Part shown: positions 63,490 to 64,000 of the stretch, one piece after another
How the letters are laid out: every line of letters starts with the position of its first letter
How positions within the stretch are numbered: the first letter of the stretch is position 1
DNA from: Gammaproteobacteria bacterium
GTDB lineage: Bacteria > Pseudomonadota > Gammaproteobacteria > Pseudomonadales > Azotimanducaceae
Assembly (NCBI GenBank): GCA_005799745.1
Contig: SYFY01000187.1
Location: 25,678 to 89,677 of the forward strand
Direction of reading: 5' to 3'
Length of the DNA stretch: 64,000 bases
Position numbers and translations under genes: made by a program
The notes under the pieces: model-generated
The model's database searches: none
What the model saw: the letters and a program-made list of their open reading frames with translations, nothing else
Told to the model about the DNA's origin: nothing

Positions 63490-64000
63490 ATGAAGGTACT
63501 GGTACCGGTCAAGCGTGTGGTCGACGCCAATGTGAAGGTCCGCGTCAAAGCGGATGGCACCGGGGTCGATCTCGCCAACGTGAAGATGGCGGTCAATCCA
63601 TTTTGCGAGATTGCCATCGAAGAAGCGGTGCGGCTTAAAGAAGCTGGTGTCGCCACGGAGGTGATTGCGGTATCTGTCGGTGGACAGGCTTGTCAGGAAC
63701 AACTTCGTACCTGTTTGGCTTTGGGTGCTGACCGAGCAGTGCTGGTGCAAACGGATGTTGAAGCACAACCGCTCGGAATTGCGAAAGCGCTGAAAGCCGT
63801 GCAAGACAAGGTAGGCGCGTCAATCGTGATCTTCGGCAAACAGAGCATTGATAGCGACAACAGCCAGACCGGCCAGATGTTCGCCGCGTTAACCGGCATG
63901 GCCCAAGCGACCTTCGCATCAAAAGTTTCTGTCGCCGATGGTCAACTCGAAGTGGTGCGCGAGATCGACGGCGGACTGCAGACCATTCGCGTCAAGCTAC
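63490..64000 (+). CDS. etfB: Electron transfer flavoprotein beta subunit (3' end beyond window)
   Basis: The first 170 residues of Etf[39 protein letters not shown] (the EtfB signature-like segment), [23 protein letters not shown] and [19 protein letters not shown]. EtfB with EtfA forms the flavoprotein that collects electrons from acyl-CoA dehydrogenases and delivers them to ETF-QO encoded divergently. The reading is open to the window edge. Confidence 0.95.
   Translation, partial: MKVLVPVKRVVDANVKVRVKADGTGVDLANVKMAVNPFCEIAIEEAVRLKEAGVATEVIAVSVGGQACQEQLRTCLALGADRAVLVQTDVEAQPLGIAKALKAVQDKVGASIVIFGKQSIDSDNSQTGQMFAALTGMAQATFASKVSVADGQLEVVREIDGGLQTIRVKL

Noticed and set aside
1-64000. Genome-wide reassignment of TAG/TAA to Gln
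   Set aside because: Of 33 intact plus-strand genes I read 26 ending TGA, 6 TAA and 1 TAG, and TAG also ends the sugar dehydrogenase (40071) and SppA (55615). TAR clearly terminates elsewhere, so any recoding must be local or partial.

Overview
The window looks like chromosome of a moderately GC-rich gammaproteobacterium with an aerobic, lipid- or steroid-degrading lifestyle. This rests on the gene families: two large TonB-dependent receptors, several acyl-CoA dehydrogenases, three Rieske oxygenase alpha subunits, a fumarate-reductase-type flavoprotein of the ketosteroid-dehydrogenase kind, crotonases, a DUF35/thiolase pair, ETF-ubiquinone oxidoreductase and ETF beta. It also holds DUF1285, SppA, Gor, MoaA and MurF housekeeping genes. 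I cannot name an order or genus. No rRNA, tRNA, CRISPR array or transposase was found.

Layout. 0-9 kb: a truncated SDR, a TonB receptor, then a tight run of two acyl-CoA dehydrogenases and two Rieske oxygenases. 9-18 kb: PhyH dioxygenase, a small split-barrel protein, an FAD dehydrogenase, a second TonB receptor, and a minus-strand crotonase/acyl-CoA dehydrogenase/crotonase set. 18-26 kb: a lipid-methyltransferase operon whose first gene carries a frameshift, folE, a third Rieske protein translationally coupled to an exported VOC protein, an SDR and membrane proteins. 26-37 kb: a VRR-NUC nuclease overlapping a DinG/XPD-type helicase, pyruvate kinase, a MORN-repeat protein, a Ser/Thr kinase and two FHA proteins, then a metallo-hydrolase. 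37-46.5 kb: a glycosyltransferase interrupted by TGA, a DUF35/thiolase pair, a PQQ-type sugar dehydrogenase, small exported proteins, a MITE-like element, a thioesterase, a TPR protein and a malonyl-CoA-synthetase-like ligase. 46.5-52.4 kb: a minus-strand polysaccharide locus. 52.8-64 kb: gor, a PhoA-type phosphatase, sppA, murF, moaA, a lipoprotein, DUF1285, etfD (ETF-QO) and the start of etfB.

Metabolic reading: the receptors import a hydrophobic substrate; Rieske oxygenases, the FAD dehydrogenase and PhyH oxidise it; acyl-CoA dehydrogenases, crotonases and thiolase shorten side chains or opened rings; electrons pass through ETF and ETF-QO to quinone. The substrate is inferred, not shown.

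The most unusual signal is in the 46.5-51.2 kb polysaccharide locus. A WecB-like UDP-GlcNAc 2-epimerase gene keeps one uninterrupted frame and excellent family conservation but contains four in-frame TAG/TAA codons, three of them exactly at positions where WecB has Gln. The downstream sugar-toroid/mannose-1-phosphate guanylyltransferase frame continues the pattern with one TAA and two TAG and no TGA. This is either unusually regular nonsense decay (all explicable as C-to-T in CAG/CAA) or locus-limited read-through of TAR as Gln. TAG and TAA terminate other genes in the window, so a genome-wide code change is not supported.
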